From: Clostridia bacterium
Lineage (GTDB): Bacteria > Bacillota > Clostridia > Oscillospirales > Acutalibacteraceae
Assembly (NCBI GenBank): GCA_017435665.1
Contig: JAFSEP010000030.1
Span: forward strand, 1 to 50,419
Direction of reading: 5' to 3'
DNA length: 50,419 bases
Within the stretch, counting starts at the first letter, position 1; every line of letters starts with the position of its first letter. Both the position numbers and the translations under genes were made by a program. Shown piece by piece: positions 33,081 through 41,885 of the stretch. The notes under the pieces are model-generated. The model ran no database searches. It saw only the letters and a list, made by a program, of their open reading frames with translations, and was not told where the DNA came from.

Positions 33081-34178
33081 TCAATCTGCCTGAACGTTTC
33101 TGAATTCTGACTGCTCAAAGCCGAGGGAAGCAGCTATAAGGCGGGGTACCATATAGTTATTTACAGCTTCGCCGTTATCGATGAAGTTTGATGAGCCGTA
33201 AACAAGAAGGGGTACATCAGTTGCCGAATGGTTGCCTCTTGTATACTTATACTCTCCGTTTCTGTAAACGATTTTGCCCGTTTCGTGGTCAGCAGTTACA
33301 ACAACGAGGGTATTTCCGTCCTTCTTTGCAAAATCAAGAGCCTTTTCAATAGCTCTGTCAAATTCCTGAACGGCAATCATCATATTCTTTTCGTCGTTTG
33401 AGTGTGAGTGCTTGTCAATGTGAGCTCCCTCGACCATAAGGAAGAAGCCTTCATCGTTATCAAGGATTTCGATTGCCTTTTCCGTCATTTCGGAAAGAGT
33501 GGGATCATCTGTTCCCGTTTCGGTCCTCCAGAGCGAGCTGTTAAATGCTGCGAAGCTCTTTGAGCCGTTTCTGAGAGCATCCATTTCAGCCTCTGAATCG
33601 ATAACTGTAAATCCGTTTGCTTCAGCAGTTGCCGCATTGAAATCCTCATCAGTGTTACCCCAGATGATATCAATGTCGGAAGCCATCTGCTGAGCGATGA
33701 TCTTATCGTTATTACCTCTGTCATTTGTATGGGCTGAAAATGCTGAAGGAGTTGCGCCTGTTGTAAGGTCTGTTGTAATAACGCCGGTTCTCATTCCGTG
33801 GCTTTCACAGATTTCCGTGATGTTCGTGGGTGTGGAATAGGTCTGAAGAGGGTCGGCAAAATATACGCCCACATAGTTGTTGCCTGTGCGGATACCTGAT
33901 GAAAGAGCAGTACCGCCTGCAGCGCTGTCTGTGATGGGGCTGTTTGCTGACTTGGTCTTTGAATAACCTCTCAGGGGCATATCGTCCATTACAAGGTCAA
34001 TACCCAGCTCATCCTTTGTCCATTCAAGGTGGTTTTCACCCATACCGTCACCGATGAGAAGGATAACATTTTCGACCTGATCTCTGCCGTCAGTATCATA
34101 GGGAAGAAGCTGTGTACACGAAAGTATACCGCTGATAAGCATTGAAACTGCGGCTAAAATTGAAGTAAGCTTAAACAT
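33081..34178 (-). CDS. Alkaline phosphatase, lipoprotein
   Basis: Secreted, lipid-anchored phosphomonoesterase of 365 residues. The signal peptide has lipobox LISGILSC-like residues with Cys21. The catalytic domain has the metal site in NVILLIGDGMGENH (about 37-50), the nucleophile Ser in ITDSAAGGTALSSG (S85), the EGAHIDKHSH metal ligands and the late ADHETG motif. The length is short for the family (E. coli PhoA is about 450), but all core motifs are present. It has its own promoter (34209-34237), divergent from the phosphopantetheinyl transferase gene. No Pho box could be confirmed by eye. Confidence 0.92.
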   Translation of the reverse strand: MFKLTSILAAVSMLISGILSCTQLLPYDTDGRDQVENVILLIGDGMGENHLEWTKDELGIDLVMDDMPLRGYSKTKSANSPITDSAAGGTALSSGIRTGNNYVGVYFADPLQTYSTPTNITEICESHGMRTGVITTDLTTGATPSAFSAHTNDRGNNDKIIAQQMASDIDIIWGNTDEDFNAATAEANGFTVIDSEAEMDALRNGSKSFAAFNSSLWRTETGTDDPTLSEMTEKAIEILDNDEGFFLMVEGAHIDKHSHSNDEKNMMIAVQEFDRAIEKALDFAKKDGNTLVVVTADHETGKIVYRNGEYKYTRGNHSATDVPLLVYGSSNFIDNGEAVNNYMVPRLIAASLGFEQSEFRNVQAD

Positions 34179-34208
34179 ATAATTTCTCCTTTACATTTTT
34201 ATAATTAA

Positions 34209-34237
34209 ATTCTAATACCTGCATCGGATTTTGTCAA
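34209..34237 (-). promoter_or_regulatory. Promoter of the alkaline phosphatase gene
   Basis: Minus-strand TTGACA (34232-34237), 17 bp and TAGAAT (34209-34214), about 30 bp before the start codon. Confidence 0.75.
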
Positions 34238-34254
34238 CACAAATTCTGTGAACA

Positions 34255-34319
34255 GTCGGAAAAATTTGGAAGTGGTCGGAAATACGGTATTGATTTCACA
34301 GAAAAATTAAACTATACTA
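34255..34319 (+). promoter_or_regulatory. Promoter of the phosphopantetheinyl transferase gene with upstream direct repeats
   Basis: TTGATT (34291-34296), 17 bp and TATACT (34314-34319). Two copies of GTCGGAAA at 34255-34262 and 34276-34283 lie 21 bp apart, ending 7 bp before the -35. This is the classical spacing for an activator that binds direct repeats. Confidence 0.6.
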
Positions 34320-34346
34320 TTGTATATAATAAAAAGGAGAACGGAT

Positions 34347-34931
34347 ATGAAAATATATAAATACAGACTGTCCGATTTTTCCGATGAGGCTTACAGCTAT
34401 TGGTACGGGCTTCTGCACACGGAAAAGAAGCTACGTGTTGACGGATACAGAAGCGCAGATGACAAGCGCCGCAGTGTATGCGCCCATATGCTTGCCGTAA
34501 GGGGTATCAGTGAGCACACCGGACTCAGCTTTGATGAAGTCAGGCTGGCCGAGGACGAAAACGGTAAGCCCTTCTGCAAAAACGCCAACGCTTTTTTCAG
34601 CATCAGTCATGCGGATGATATGGTGGTCTGTGCCGTCAGCAATGAGCCTGTCGGTATTGACGTTGAAAAGCCGAGAAGCATAAAGCTGTCTGTCACACGG
34701 AGGGTCTGCACCCCGATGGAGCTTGAATACGTTTTCGGCTACTCCCCTGCTGAAGATGATTTCAAAAAAGCTGCCGATGAAGCTCAAAGCAGAAGATTTT
34801 TTGAAATATGGGTAAAAAAAGAAGCCTTCGGCAAAAGGGAAGGCACGGGCATTGCTTATAATATGAAGGAAACCGAGCTTATGCATATCCCCTGCTTTTA
34901 TGAGGACGGATATGTTTTTGCGGTCTGCTGA
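34347..34931 (+). CDS. 4'-phosphopantetheinyl transferase (Sfp type)
   Basis: Enzyme of 194 residues that moves 4'-phosphopantetheine from CoA to the Ser of carrier proteins, turning apo into holo form. It has ENGKPFC, the SISHADD segment, the Mg-binding GIDVEK motif and the WVKKEAFGKREGTG motif in place of the common WxxKEAxxK. The start at 34347 has AAGGAGAACGGAT upstream; an ATG nine codons before lies near the transcription start. It faces the carrier-protein operon at 35073 across a hairpin cluster. Probable substrates are that carrier and the DltC-like carrier at 23105. Confidence 0.9.
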   Translation: MKIYKYRLSDFSDEAYSYWYGLLHTEKKLRVDGYRSADDKRRSVCAHMLAVRGISEHTGLSFDEVRLAEDENGKPFCKNANAFFSISHADDMVVCAVSNEPVGIDVEKPRSIKLSVTRRVCTPMELEYVFGYSPAEDDFKKAADEAQSRRFFEIWVKKEAFGKREGTGIAYNMKETELMHIPCFYEDGYVFAVC

Positions 34932-34935
34932 CAAG

Positions 34936-35020
34936 GCCGCCCACAGTCGTGGGCGGCGTGCGGCGAAGCCGCACGGGTCAGCGAAGCTGACAAAAGGCGG
35001 CGTGTCCCACGCCGCCTTTT
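34936..35020. terminator. Cluster of perfect hairpins with a bidirectional terminator
   Basis: Consecutive palindromes follow the transferase stop: GCCGCCCAC-AGTC-GTGGGCGGC (34936-34957), GTGCGGC-GAA-GCCGCAC (34958-34974) and GTCAGC-GAA-GCTGAC (34977-34991). AAAAGGCGGCGTG-TCC-CACGCCGCCTTTT (34992-35020) comes last and has A/T flanks suiting termination in both directions. Confidence 0.75.
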
Positions 35021-35036
35021 CACATCACACCGAAAA

Positions 35037-35066
35037 GCTCCCGCACATTTTACAATGTGCGGGAGC
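35037..35066 (-). terminator. Terminator of the condensation/ligase/carrier operon
   Basis: A perfect 13-bp stem GCTCCCGCACATT/AATGTGCGGGAGC with loop TTAC, 6 bp after the carrier-protein stop, followed by TTTTC on the minus strand. Confidence 0.8.
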
Positions 35067-35072
35067 ATATTA

Positions 35073-35306
35073 TTAGTCTTCATCTTTGTATTCTTCGATA
35101 ATTGCAATAACATCTGCAACTGTTTCGATGCCTACAACTGCACGGTCGGGAATTTCAAGCTCAAATTCCTCCTCGATTGCAACTGCAAGATTTACAAGTG
35201 AAAGTGAATCAAGTGCAAGGTCACGTCTGATGTTTGTTTCCTCTGTAATTTCTTCAGGAGAAATATTAGCATAATCACAAATGATTTCTCTTAATTTTTC
35301 CAACAT
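35073..35306 (-). CDS. Stand-alone acyl carrier protein
   Basis: A 77-residue acidic carrier protein. It has MLEKLREIICDYANISPEEI at the start, the phosphopantetheine Ser in LALDSLSLVNLAVAIEEEF and the helix III region VGIETVADVIAIIEEY. It resembles fatty-acid or NRPS-type ACPs more than DltC. It is the last gene of a three-gene operon, 25 bp after an acyl-adenylating enzyme. Probably that enzyme loads an acyl group on it and the condensation-domain protein uses the thioester. It is unlikely to be the housekeeping AcpP because no fatty-acid genes are nearby. Confidence 0.92.
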   Translation of the reverse strand: MLEKLREIICDYANISPEEITEETNIRRDLALDSLSLVNLAVAIEEEFELEIPDRAVVGIETVADVIAIIEEYKDED

Positions 35307-35331
35307 ATTGTATTACCTCTTTTTTATGATT

Positions 35332-37137
35332 TTATACTGTTACTGCGTTCTTTTCATTATATGCAGCTACGACGTCTGCCCTTCTGACCTTTCTTGTTGA
35401 GGTCTTGGGGAATTCTTCGTAAACCACCATAACGTCCTGAATCTTCTTATATGACGACATCAGTCTGTTGACCTTTGTAACATCATCGTTAACCATCTTT
35501 TCAATTTCTGCCCTTGTCTTTCCGGGTAAATCGGTTTCATCAACGTAAATTGCAACCGCAATAATTTTTACATCCTTATCACGTACATTCTTGACTGCTT
35601 CAAAAGCAACAACCTCACGGATATACTTGATACCCTCCATTACGTTGCTCTCAATATCCTCGGGGAAGACATTCTTACCGTTATCAAGAATAATGAGGTT
35701 TTTCTTTCTGCCCACAATAAACAGTTCATTCTTTTCGTTAGTACGTCCGTAATCACCGGTCTTGAACCAACCGTCTTCAAAGGATGCTGCAGTAGCTTCC
35801 TCATCCTTGTAGTAGCCCTTGGTTACATTGTCACCCTTGAGCCATACCTCGCCGATACCGTCTGCATCAGGATCGTGGATAATAAACTTAGCCTTCGGGA
35901 ACACAATACCTGATGATTCGGGGTTTGTACCTGCCTGCAGGTTCAGAGTAACCGTGGGTGATGATTCCGTAAGACCGTAGCCCTGATAAACCGTAAATCC
36001 AAGCTCATAAAGACCTGTAACATGTTCAAGTCTTGCCGGTGCACCGCCGCTTACAAGCGTGGGGAAATTGTCACCGAACTTCTTTCTGACAGTACCGAAA
36101 AGCTCGTGTCTTTTATCAATACCGTGCTTGAGAAGGAAGTTACTGAACTTAATAAGCTTTCTGAGAATACCTGCTTTTCCCGATTCCTCTGCAGCCTTCC
36201 AGATACCCGTATAAATGCCCTCAAGAATAAGAGGTACTGATGCGAATGCATCCGGCTTGAAGCGCTGAATGTTGGGAAGAATATTACGAAGGCTGTCGTT
36301 GATATAGAGAACAGCGTTCATATAAAGAGAGGTGAGAATATTACAGCTGAGCTCATATGCGTGGTTCATGGGAAGAACCGAGAATGATGAATTCTCCTGA
36401 GCAATGGTTGCTATTATACCTTCAACATTTGATGCAAAATTATAGTGAGAAAGCATAACGCCCTTGTTTGCACCTGTTGTACCTGAGGTGAAAAGAATAG
36501 CTGCCATCTGATCTCTGTCTGTAATCTTGTTTTCAACGTAGCTTCTGTCACCGTCAGCAATAAGCTTCTTACCTGTTTCGATAATATCCTTGAGCATATA
36601 GAAGCCTTCGGCATCTCTTTCCTTGCCGTTCATCATAAAGCAATGCTTTACTCTGTCGTCCTTTTCCATATGCATCTTTGCTGCCTTATAGTAGGTCTTG
36701 CTGCAGATAATTGCCTCGCAGTCAGCCTTTGAGATAAGCTGGCTGAGCTCGAAGTCTGTAAGCTCCTTATCAAGAGGAACTGCAACACCCACACCGCCTA
36801 CTACTGCAAGGAAGGAAATTATCCAATTATATGAGCCTTCGCCCACAATGGCAATATGCTTGCCGTTGAGTCCCATATGGTTAAGAGCAGTGCCAAGAGC
36901 ATAGATATCGTTTACAAGACGTCTTGCTGAATACTCAAGTGTATTTTCCTTGTTCTTTTCATCAATTTCAACAACCGAGATTCTGTCGCCGTAAACCTTG
37001 AGAACTCTGTCCACAAGCTCCTTGAGATCTTCGATTTCGCCGGGAGCGATTATCTCTTTTCTCAAAGCCCAAAGCTCATAGTCAACCTTTCTTGCGTTAT
37101 CAACGTTTCTTGTCTTTACTTTCTGTGCCATTTTCAT
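35332..37137 (-). CDS. Long-chain acyl-CoA/acyl-ACP synthetase-like adenylating enzyme
   Basis: ANL-superfamily enzyme of 601 residues, close in layout to FadD/AasS fatty-acid ligases. It has the P-loop TSGTTGANKG (217-226), the YGLTESS motif (387-393), the FKTGDYGRTNEKNELFIVGRKK hinge region and the C-terminal Lys in TSTRKVRRAD. The length fits long-chain acyl ligases rather than amino-acid adenylation domains (about 500). With a carrier gene beside it, it may load the carrier directly instead of CoA. GGAGG lies 4 nt before the first ATG and 10 nt before a second one (MAQKVK), so the start is uncertain by two codons. Confidence 0.88.
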   Translation of the reverse strand: MKMAQKVKTRNVDNARKVDYELWALRKEIIAPGEIEDLKELVDRVLKVYGDRISVVEIDEKNKENTLEYSARRLVNDIYALGTALNHMGLNGKHIAIVGEGSYNWIISFLAVVGGVGVAVPLDKELTDFELSQLISKADCEAIICSKTYYKAAKMHMEKDDRVKHCFMMNGKERDAEGFYMLKDIIETGKKLIADGDRSYVENKITDRDQMAAILFTSGTTGANKGVMLSHYNFASNVEGIIATIAQENSSFSVLPMNHAYELSCNILTSLYMNAVLYINDSLRNILPNIQRFKPDAFASVPLILEGIYTGIWKAAEESGKAGILRKLIKFSNFLLKHGIDKRHELFGTVRKKFGDNFPTLVSGGAPARLEHVTGLYELGFTVYQGYGLTESSPTVTLNLQAGTNPESSGIVFPKAKFIIHDPDADGIGEVWLKGDNVTKGYYKDEEATAASFEDGWFKTGDYGRTNEKNELFIVGRKKNLIILDNGKNVFPEDIESNVMEGIKYIREVVAFEAVKNVRDKDVKIIAVAIYVDETDLPGKTRAEIEKMVNDDVTKVNRLMSSYKKIQDVMVVYEEFPKTSTRKVRRADVVAAYNEKNAVTV

Positions 37138-37155
37138 ATATCCTCCGAAAAAATA

Positions 37156-38559
37156 TCAATCTGTAAAATCGTCTAAGTTATCAAGAATTTCGCCGACTGT
37201 AATTTCAGGATTATCCATACCCATTCTGAGTGTCTTCATTGCGTTTTCGTGAAGAAGGTCGATGGTTTCGGTCGAAATAAGATTTGTTCTGTGCATATAA
37301 CGGAATTCTGTGCCGCCGTTCTTCGGGTCGGGAATTGCAAAGATATAAAGAGGCATAACAAATCTGCCTGTTTCATATGCAGTGTAGTCCACGTCAAAGC
37401 TTGATTCGTTAAGTGCATAGCCGATAGGAAGCCACGAGAACATAAGGCAAGAGGGACCCTGTGAGGTTGAGTAACCGAAGATCTGCTGCTGCATACCCCT
37501 TGCTTCAAGATAGGGATAATCCATATGACGAAGAAGTGAGGTTCTGCAGCTTGAAACCTTAGCAACCGCTTCATTGAAGGTATCGGTCTCTTCAGTAATA
37601 ACTCTTATCTGGATAGGCTGTGTAATGCAGCCGCCCATAAACTTGTCCTGCTTCTTTGCACGACGTCCGCACATAAGCATATTAAGAACATCCGGTGTTC
37701 TGTAATTAACCTTTGATGCGTGAGCCCTCAATGCATAGAGAAGAACACATTCCGGAGTGATAAGATGCTCCTTACAGTAATCATAAACAGCATTTGTCTC
37801 TGCTTCAGACATATACTTTGTGGTAACAACAATCTTATCGTGAATGGGATCGAATGCCTTGGGAACTCTGATTGAGGGATCCTTTCTTCTGGCTTTTTCA
37901 AGAAGATCGGGACCGTGTACACCGGCGTAGAAGGGTTCGCCGTTTTCTGTCCAATAGTTTTTGTAAAACTCAGCATCCTTATTGTGACGCTTTTCGTTTC
38001 CGAGATATTCGAACTCCCTCTTGATGTGGTCCTCGTATTTATACAAAGGCTCGGGCAGCTCTGTTCCGTTGAGCAACGCTCTGTAAACAGCAAGGAGATC
38101 CATATAGAATACCGCTGCACCGAGTGCATCTGTTACGATATGGCTGACGTTAAAGTAAATACCGTACTTTTCACCGGTCTTATAAAATATGAGTCTGTAT
38201 GTCTCATCCTTGAAAATTCTGATGGGAGTTTTTGCATCCTTGAGGAAAAATCTGTCCTGCTCTTCTTTTGATTTAAACTCCTTAACAGGAATTTCGTCAA
38301 CGGTATACGGGTCAATAAAATACTGCTTTATCTTACCGTCAACCTTTGTAAAACGCAGACGGAGAGCATCATTTCTTTCAATTTCAATATTGAAAGCCTT
38401 TTTCAGCAGATCAAAATCAATTTTTGCATTAATTCCGATTGATGCCGGAATCTGTGTTACTTCCTTATGGAGACTGTATTTCAGCATTATGTACATAGTC
38501 TGCTGAGACGGTATGAGGTCATAAAGCGGTTTATCTGTTACGGGAGCTTTCTTTGCCAT
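37156..38559 (-). CDS. Stand-alone condensation-domain protein (NRPS/WES-like)
   Basis: Protein of 467 residues made of one condensation domain of the chloramphenicol-acetyltransferase-like fold, which joins an acyl thioester to an amine or alcohol. The N-terminal LIPSQQTMYIMLKYSL corresponds to core C1. The catalytic HHxxxDG motif reads SHIVTDA (139-145), keeping the second, catalytic His (H140) and the Asp but not the first His or the Gly. Later segments such as DVLNMLMCGRR match the C-terminal half of the fold. The start at 38559 has AAGGAGG 8 nt upstream; the ORF could read 37 codons further with no such site. It is first in its operon. Wax-ester/PapA-type transferases are the main alternative. 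Confidence 0.82.
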   Translation of the reverse strand: MAKKAPVTDKPLYDLIPSQQTMYIMLKYSLHKEVTQIPASIGINAKIDFDLLKKAFNIEIERNDALRLRFTKVDGKIKQYFIDPYTVDEIPVKEFKSKEEQDRFFLKDAKTPIRIFKDETYRLIFYKTGEKYGIYFNVSHIVTDALGAAVFYMDLLAVYRALLNGTELPEPLYKYEDHIKREFEYLGNEKRHNKDAEFYKNYWTENGEPFYAGVHGPDLLEKARRKDPSIRVPKAFDPIHDKIVVTTKYMSEAETNAVYDYCKEHLITPECVLLYALRAHASKVNYRTPDVLNMLMCGRRAKKQDKFMGGCITQPIQIRVITEETDTFNEAVAKVSSCRTSLLRHMDYPYLEARGMQQQIFGYSTSQGPSCLMFSWLPIGYALNESSFDVDYTAYETGRFVMPLYIFAIPDPKNGGTEFRYMHRTNLISTETIDLLHENAMKTLRMGMDNPEITVGEILDNLDDFTD

Positions 38560-38650
38560 GGCTCTTACCTCCTTCATATTAAGCCGTTTTTTCGCATCGC
38601 AGAACGAGTCTGTGATGCTTTCCGAGATTTCTGTTCTGTTATACCGTATA

Positions 38651-38679
38651 ATGATACCATTATAATGCAATTATGTCAA
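38651..38679 (-). promoter_or_regulatory. Promoter of the condensation/ligase/carrier operon
   Basis: Minus-strand TTGACA (38674-38679), 17 bp and TATCAT (38651-38656), about 70 nt before the mutS2 stop in map terms and about 85 nt before the condensation gene start. It makes the operon independent of mutS2. Confidence 0.75.
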
Positions 38680-38745
38680 ATAACTTCAGTTAAATTTTTT
38701 CTTTTGTCACAAGGTTGCAATATTCTTGTGCAAAAACCTGAAAAA

Positions 38746-41133
38746 TCACTTCAGTGTGACTATCGTTACTCCGTTCTCACCCTCTCCGAAGGTGCCGAGG
38801 CGGAACGACTTCACTGCAGAATGCTTTCTGAGATAATCGTGTATGCCCTTGCGAAGCACACCTGTGCCCTTACCGTGAATAACGGAAACCTCACCTATTC
38901 CCAGCCTGAGTGCGTGGTCAAGGAAACGGTCTACCTCAAGTATGCCCTCCTCCACGTTCATACCTCTCAGGTCGCACTCGGTCTTTGCCGGTGTGTCAAA
39001 TCGGCTTTCCGATGTGCGTGGGGTAACGTTTCTTGCCTTATTCTGCTTCTTGGGTTTCTTATCACCGAGCAGACGCAGGGCATCAACGCTGACCTTTGAT
39101 TTGAACAGACCGCTTTGCACCGTCAGCATTCCCTTTTTATCGGGGAGTGTGACAACCTCAGCCTCACTGCCCAGCTCCGTAAGAAGCACTCTGTCGCCAA
39201 CACGAAGCTCCCTCGGAAGCACATATTCCTCGCCGTCATCAAACCTTTCAATAACGGGATTGGTGATTTCATCAAGCTCGCCGAGGCTCTTTTTAATCTG
39301 CTGTCTCGCTCTTCTGGCAAGGTCGTTTGCATCAGCCGATTTTGACTTCTCCTTTTTGAACTGCTCAAGCTCAAACAGAAGTGCGTGGGAAGCTCTCTTT
39401 GCCTGCTCAACAATTCTGAGTGCCTCTCCCCTTGCCTTTTCAATTTCCTTTTCACGAAGCTCGTCTATGCTTTCCTTATATTCCTTGGCCTTGTCTCTGT
39501 CCTCCTGAGCCTGCTGCTTGAGAGCCTCTGCTTCATCACGTCTGACCTCAAACTCCTGACGGCTTCTTTCAAGGTTTTCAACAACGTCCTCAAACCTTGC
39601 ATTTTCCGTGGAAACAAGCTCCCTTGCTCTTTCTATAACCCTCTCATCAATACCCAGCTTTGAGGAAATTGCAAAGGCATTCGATCTTCCCGGCACGCCG
39701 ATAAGAAGTCTGTAAGTAGGTCTGAGGGTTTTTACGTCAAATTCGCAGCAGCCGTTTTCAATTCTCGGTGTCTGCAGGGCATACGCTTTAAGCTCTGCAT
39801 AGTGAGTTGTGGCAGCAATCTTTGCACCCTGAATATTCAGCCTTTCAAGAATAGCCATTGCAAGTGCCGCACCCTCAACCGGGTCTGTACCTGCACCGAG
39901 CTCGTCAATGAGAACAAGGCTTCTTTCGTCTGCAACAGACATAATATCGATTATGTTCGTCATATGAGCCGAAAAGGTTGAAAGTGACTGCTCAATGCTC
40001 TGCTCATCGCCGATATCAGCAAGAACGTTTGTGAAAACAGAAATAACGCTTCTGTCACCGACGGGTATCATAAGTCCGCACATTGTCATAAGCGTGAGCA
40101 GACCGAGAGTCTTGATTGATACTGTCTTACCGCCCGTATTGGGGCCCGTTATTACAAGGGTATCAAAATCCTGACCGAGACTCACATCTATTGCCACAAC
40201 CTTATCCTTATTGATAAGAGGATGTCTTGCTCTGCGCAGATTGATAATTCCGCTGTCGTTAAGCTCGGGAACTGCCGCCTTCATTTCGTATGCAAGCTTT
40301 GCCTTGGCAAACACTAGGTTAAGATAAACAGCATTTTCATAGCTTGCCTTTATGCTCTGGGCAAAGCTTCCCGCCATAACGGAAAGCTCGGCAAGAATTC
40401 TGTCGATTTCGTCCTTTTCCTTGCCCTGAAGCACCTTGATTTCATTATTTGCTTCCACAACAGCCGTAGGCTCAACGAAAACCGTTGCACCGCTTGAGGA
40501 GGTATCGTGAACAAGGCCTGAGATATCCCCTCTGTGCTCAATTTTAACGGGAATAACATATCTGCCGTTACGCATTGTGACAATAGGCTCTCGCAGATAC
40601 TTTGAAACGGTACCCGAATGAGTCATCTTATCCAGCTTCTCTCTTACTCTTGCGGAAGCTGCTCTTATTTTGCGGCGTATATCGTAAAGCTCGGGAGAAG
40701 CGGAATCAGACATTTCCTCCTCGCTTATGATAGAAGATGTAATTCTCTCTTCAAGGAATTTATTGGGCATCAGGCTTTCGAAAAGACCGTCAATGCCCGT
40801 TTTGACTGCGCTGTTGCCGTGCCAATTTGAAAGCGAACGGATAACCCTGAGATTTTCTGCAATTCTCAAAAGCTCAGCCATATTAAGCACACCCCCTGCA
40901 TCAGCTCTGCTGAGGGCATTGTTAACGTTTGTAAGAGAGCCGAAATTGGGCGCACCGAAGCGAGCCATAAGCATATGGGCATCCTTTGTCTGGTCAAGCA
41001 GGGTCTGAACAGAATTGAGACTCGTTGCAGGCACAAGTGATAAGGCTGCCTCTCTTGCATCATCACAGGTAGTATGTGCGGCAAGCATTTCAAGCACCTT
41101 GTGCAGCTCAAGGGAAATATGATGCTTATCCAT
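38746..41133 (-). CDS. mutS2: Endonuclease MutS2
   Basis: DNA-binding ATPase of the MutS family, 795 residues. Roles shown in other bacteria are suppression of homologous recombination and rescue of collided ribosomes. The N-terminal core and lever region leads to Walker A GPNTGGKT (330-337), Walker B in SLVLIDELGAGTDP and a long coiled coil (about residues 510-600). The C-terminal Smr nuclease domain has DLRGMNVEE and the HGKGTGVLRKG motif. The start at 41133 (MDKHHISL) has AAAGGAG 8 nt upstream; an ATG six codons earlier is inside that site. It follows recO closely. Confidence 0.97.
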   Translation of the reverse strand: MDKHHISLELHKVLEMLAAHTTCDDAREAALSLVPATSLNSVQTLLDQTKDAHMLMARFGAPNFGSLTNVNNALSRADAGGVLNMAELLRIAENLRVIRSLSNWHGNSAVKTGIDGLFESLMPNKFLEERITSSIISEEEMSDSASPELYDIRRKIRAASARVREKLDKMTHSGTVSKYLREPIVTMRNGRYVIPVKIEHRGDISGLVHDTSSSGATVFVEPTAVVEANNEIKVLQGKEKDEIDRILAELSVMAGSFAQSIKASYENAVYLNLVFAKAKLAYEMKAAVPELNDSGIINLRRARHPLINKDKVVAIDVSLGQDFDTLVITGPNTGGKTVSIKTLGLLTLMTMCGLMIPVGDRSVISVFTNVLADIGDEQSIEQSLSTFSAHMTNIIDIMSVADERSLVLIDELGAGTDPVEGAALAMAILERLNIQGAKIAATTHYAELKAYALQTPRIENGCCEFDVKTLRPTYRLLIGVPGRSNAFAISSKLGIDERVIERARELVSTENARFEDVVENLERSRQEFEVRRDEAEALKQQAQEDRDKAKEYKESIDELREKEIEKARGEALRIVEQAKRASHALLFELEQFKKEKSKSADANDLARRARQQIKKSLGELDEITNPVIERFDDGEEYVLPRELRVGDRVLLTELGSEAEVVTLPDKKGMLTVQSGLFKSKVSVDALRLLGDKKPKKQNKARNVTPRTSESRFDTPAKTECDLRGMNVEEGILEVDRFLDHALRLGIGEVSVIHGKGTGVLRKGIHDYLRKHSAVKSFRLGTFGEGENGVTIVTLK

Positions 41134-41147
41134 TTTTCTCTCTCCTT

Positions 41148-41885
41148 TCATTCAACCATTTTATAAAAATCAAGTGTTTTGTATTTTCTCATCGTCACGT
41201 GAAGAAGATACCTTTCAACGATCTCCTCAAAATCCTTCAGAGCCTGCCCCTTCAGGTTAAAGGAAAACAGCTTCTCACTTTCAGCAAAAGCAACGTGGCG
41301 CATAGCTGTTACAACGCTTATTGAAAGCGGGATGAAATATTTGTTGTTATTACAGTTTTCGCAGTAAATATCACCCTTAGCCATATCAAAGAACATAGTG
41401 TCCGTTTCAAAAGCACCGCAGCTGTTACAGGCTATCAGTGAGGGCATATAGCCTGCCATACTGAGTATTCTCAGCTCAAAAACGGGCTTGAGCAGGCTTC
41501 TTTCTTTTTTTCCGTTCATTAACAGATAGTTTGCGTTAAGAATAAGTCTGAGATAATCCTCGCTTTGCTCCTCACGGGGCGACAGCTCATAAATCAGCTC
41601 ACAGAAATACTGAGCCAAAGCGAGAATCTGTATATCGTTTCTCAGGGCAAAGAAGGTTTCCTTTGGTCTTGCTTCTTCAACGGAGAAAATATTATTGCCC
41701 GAATAGATATCGAAATCGCAATAACAGAACTGCTGAGTTCCTGCGTTTTTCCGACTCTTCGGGCTTTTGGCACCACGGGCAAAGGCCCTGATTACACCGT
41801 TGTCCCGTGTAAGCAGGGTCACAAGCTTATCGTTTTCAGAAATCGTCTGTTCACGGATAACTATCCCCGTTGTTTTTATGTGCAT
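41148..41885 (-). CDS. recO: DNA repair protein RecO
   Basis: Recombination mediator of 245 residues that loads RecA on SSB-coated DNA with RecR. It has an N-terminal OB fold (KTTGIVIREQTISENDKLVTLLT), the GVIRAFARGAK segment and a zinc finger with two CxxC pairs in IACNSCGAFE and GDIYCENCNN. The C-terminus is helical. The start overlaps a small upstream gene by 35 bp, so translation is probably coupled. It lies between era and mutS2, a common Firmicutes arrangement. Confidence 0.96.
   Translation of the reverse strand: MHIKTTGIVIREQTISENDKLVTLLTRDNGVIRAFARGAKSPKSRKNAGTQQFCYCDFDIYSGNNIFSVEEARPKETFFALRNDIQILALAQYFCELIYELSPREEQSEDYLRLILNANYLLMNGKKERSLLKPVFELRILSMAGYMPSLIACNSCGAFETDTMFFDMAKGDIYCENCNNNKYFIPLSISVVTAMRHVAFAESEKLFSFNLKGQALKDFEEIVERYLLHVTMRKYKTLDFYKMVE

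Noticed and set aside
34431-34934. Long open frame opposite the phosphopantetheinyl transferase
   Set aside because: It is antisense to a gene with clear motifs and has no recognisable domain.
34347-38559. Full modular NRPS cluster
   Set aside because: There is no multidomain synthetase; each function is on a separate small gene and the ligase resembles fatty-acid ligases.
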